Shown piece after piece: positions 63,775 to 64,000 of a stretch of 64,000 bases of DNA. The position numbers and the translations under genes were made by a program. Below the pieces are notes generated by a model, which did not search any database, was not told the origin of the DNA, and worked only from the letters and a program-made list of their open reading frames with translations. Source of the stretch: Porphyromonas canoris (GTDB lineage: Bacteria > Bacteroidota > Bacteroidia > Bacteroidales > Porphyromonadaceae); the NCBI RefSeq assembly GCF_000769115.1, contig NZ_JQZV01000013.1:560832-624831 (forward strand), written 5' to 3'. The first letter of the stretch is position 1, and every line of letters starts with the position of its first letter.

Positions 63775-64000
63775 TATTTTTCTCCTTTTGAGTTTTAGGT
63801 GAATTTGACAAGTGAATTTTGTTCGGAAACAAGGCAAGTTCAGTCAGCACTTTTTCTGTCGGTAGAGAACGACCAGCAGAGTAGATGAAGAAATTCGTTC
63901 ATTTTCCTTTATTTTCTGGAATATCTTATCTTTGTTGAAAACTTGGTACAATAATCTAAACGAAGCAATGAGTCATGATTCGACTCTCTACATATAGACC
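63775..64000 (+). promoter_or_regulatory. Right edge: probable promoter for a gene beyond the window
   Basis: A -7-type TATCTTTG occurs at 63927-63934 with only a weak -33 partner. The ATG at 63968 opens a frame that stops after nine codons, so the true gene start, if any, lies beyond 64000. No other feature is seen here. Confidence 0.35.

Overview
The window looks like chromosomal DNA of a Bacteroidales bacterium, most likely Porphyromonas or a close relative. The evidence is a Bacteroidota-type 16S rRNA 3' end, promoters of the TTG-N19/20-TAnnTTTG type, and typical Bacteroidales gene sets: pdxJ-exbB-exbD-tonB; coaX / outer-membrane protein / TPR / lptC / CNNM / ppiD; GH133-GT4-GH57; and a stand-alone MnmD. 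Most genes are ordinary housekeeping genes. The genus is an inference from gene content; no database was searched.

Layout. 1-722: the last 79 nt of a 16S rRNA gene, a terminator about 110 nt later with no spacer tRNAs or 23S in view, then a 67-bp tandem repeat array. 723-12707 (+): malQ, tRNA-Asn, a U32 protease / thioesterase / dprA / fucosidase / lipoprotein run, class II fructose-bisphosphate aldolase and a secreted C69 dipeptidase. 13548-22629 (+): pdxJ, ExbB/ExbD/TonB energy transduction, DJ-1, a radical SAM protein and an alpha-glucan trio (debranching enzyme, glycosyltransferase, GH57). 22632-23318 (-): mnmD. 24109-33970 (+): a FolC-CoaX fusion gene followed by an envelope-biogenesis block. 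34436-38656 (+): an ABC exporter and a two-gene restriction-modification system. 39314-45081 (-): dedA, UvrD-type helicase and uvrA. 45553-45798 (+): a small YkoF-like protein. 45899-63130 (-): alkaline phosphatase, transglutaminase-like lipoprotein, Ttd14-like ATPase, rpmH, trmN6, a tricorn-type protease, a YihY protein, rnpB, htpG and an unusually short clpC.

The least explained structure is a family of five noncoding elements of 532-554 bp (3397-3940, 12800-13331, 23406-23947 reversed, 52858-53398, 63221-63774 reversed). They share terminal TTTTTATATA motifs, a palindromic GTAAAC/GTTTAC core and a nearly fixed-length but copy-specific segment of 106-118 bp. They make up about 4 % of the window and occupy most of its long intergenic gaps. 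Other points of interest are the FolC-CoaX fusion, a ClpC without its N-terminal domain beside one element, helically phased 22-bp A-tract repeats between uvrA and its divergent neighbour, a GC-rich patch centred on that spot, and a possible small RNA between rpmH and the ATPase gene.

Functionally, MalQ, the GH133 debranching enzyme, the GT4 enzyme and GH57 together suggest intracellular alpha-glucan turnover. ExbBD-TonB powers outer-membrane uptake. The LptC/PpiD/outer-membrane protein group serves envelope assembly. ClpC, HtpG and the tricorn-like protease handle protein quality control and peptide breakdown.
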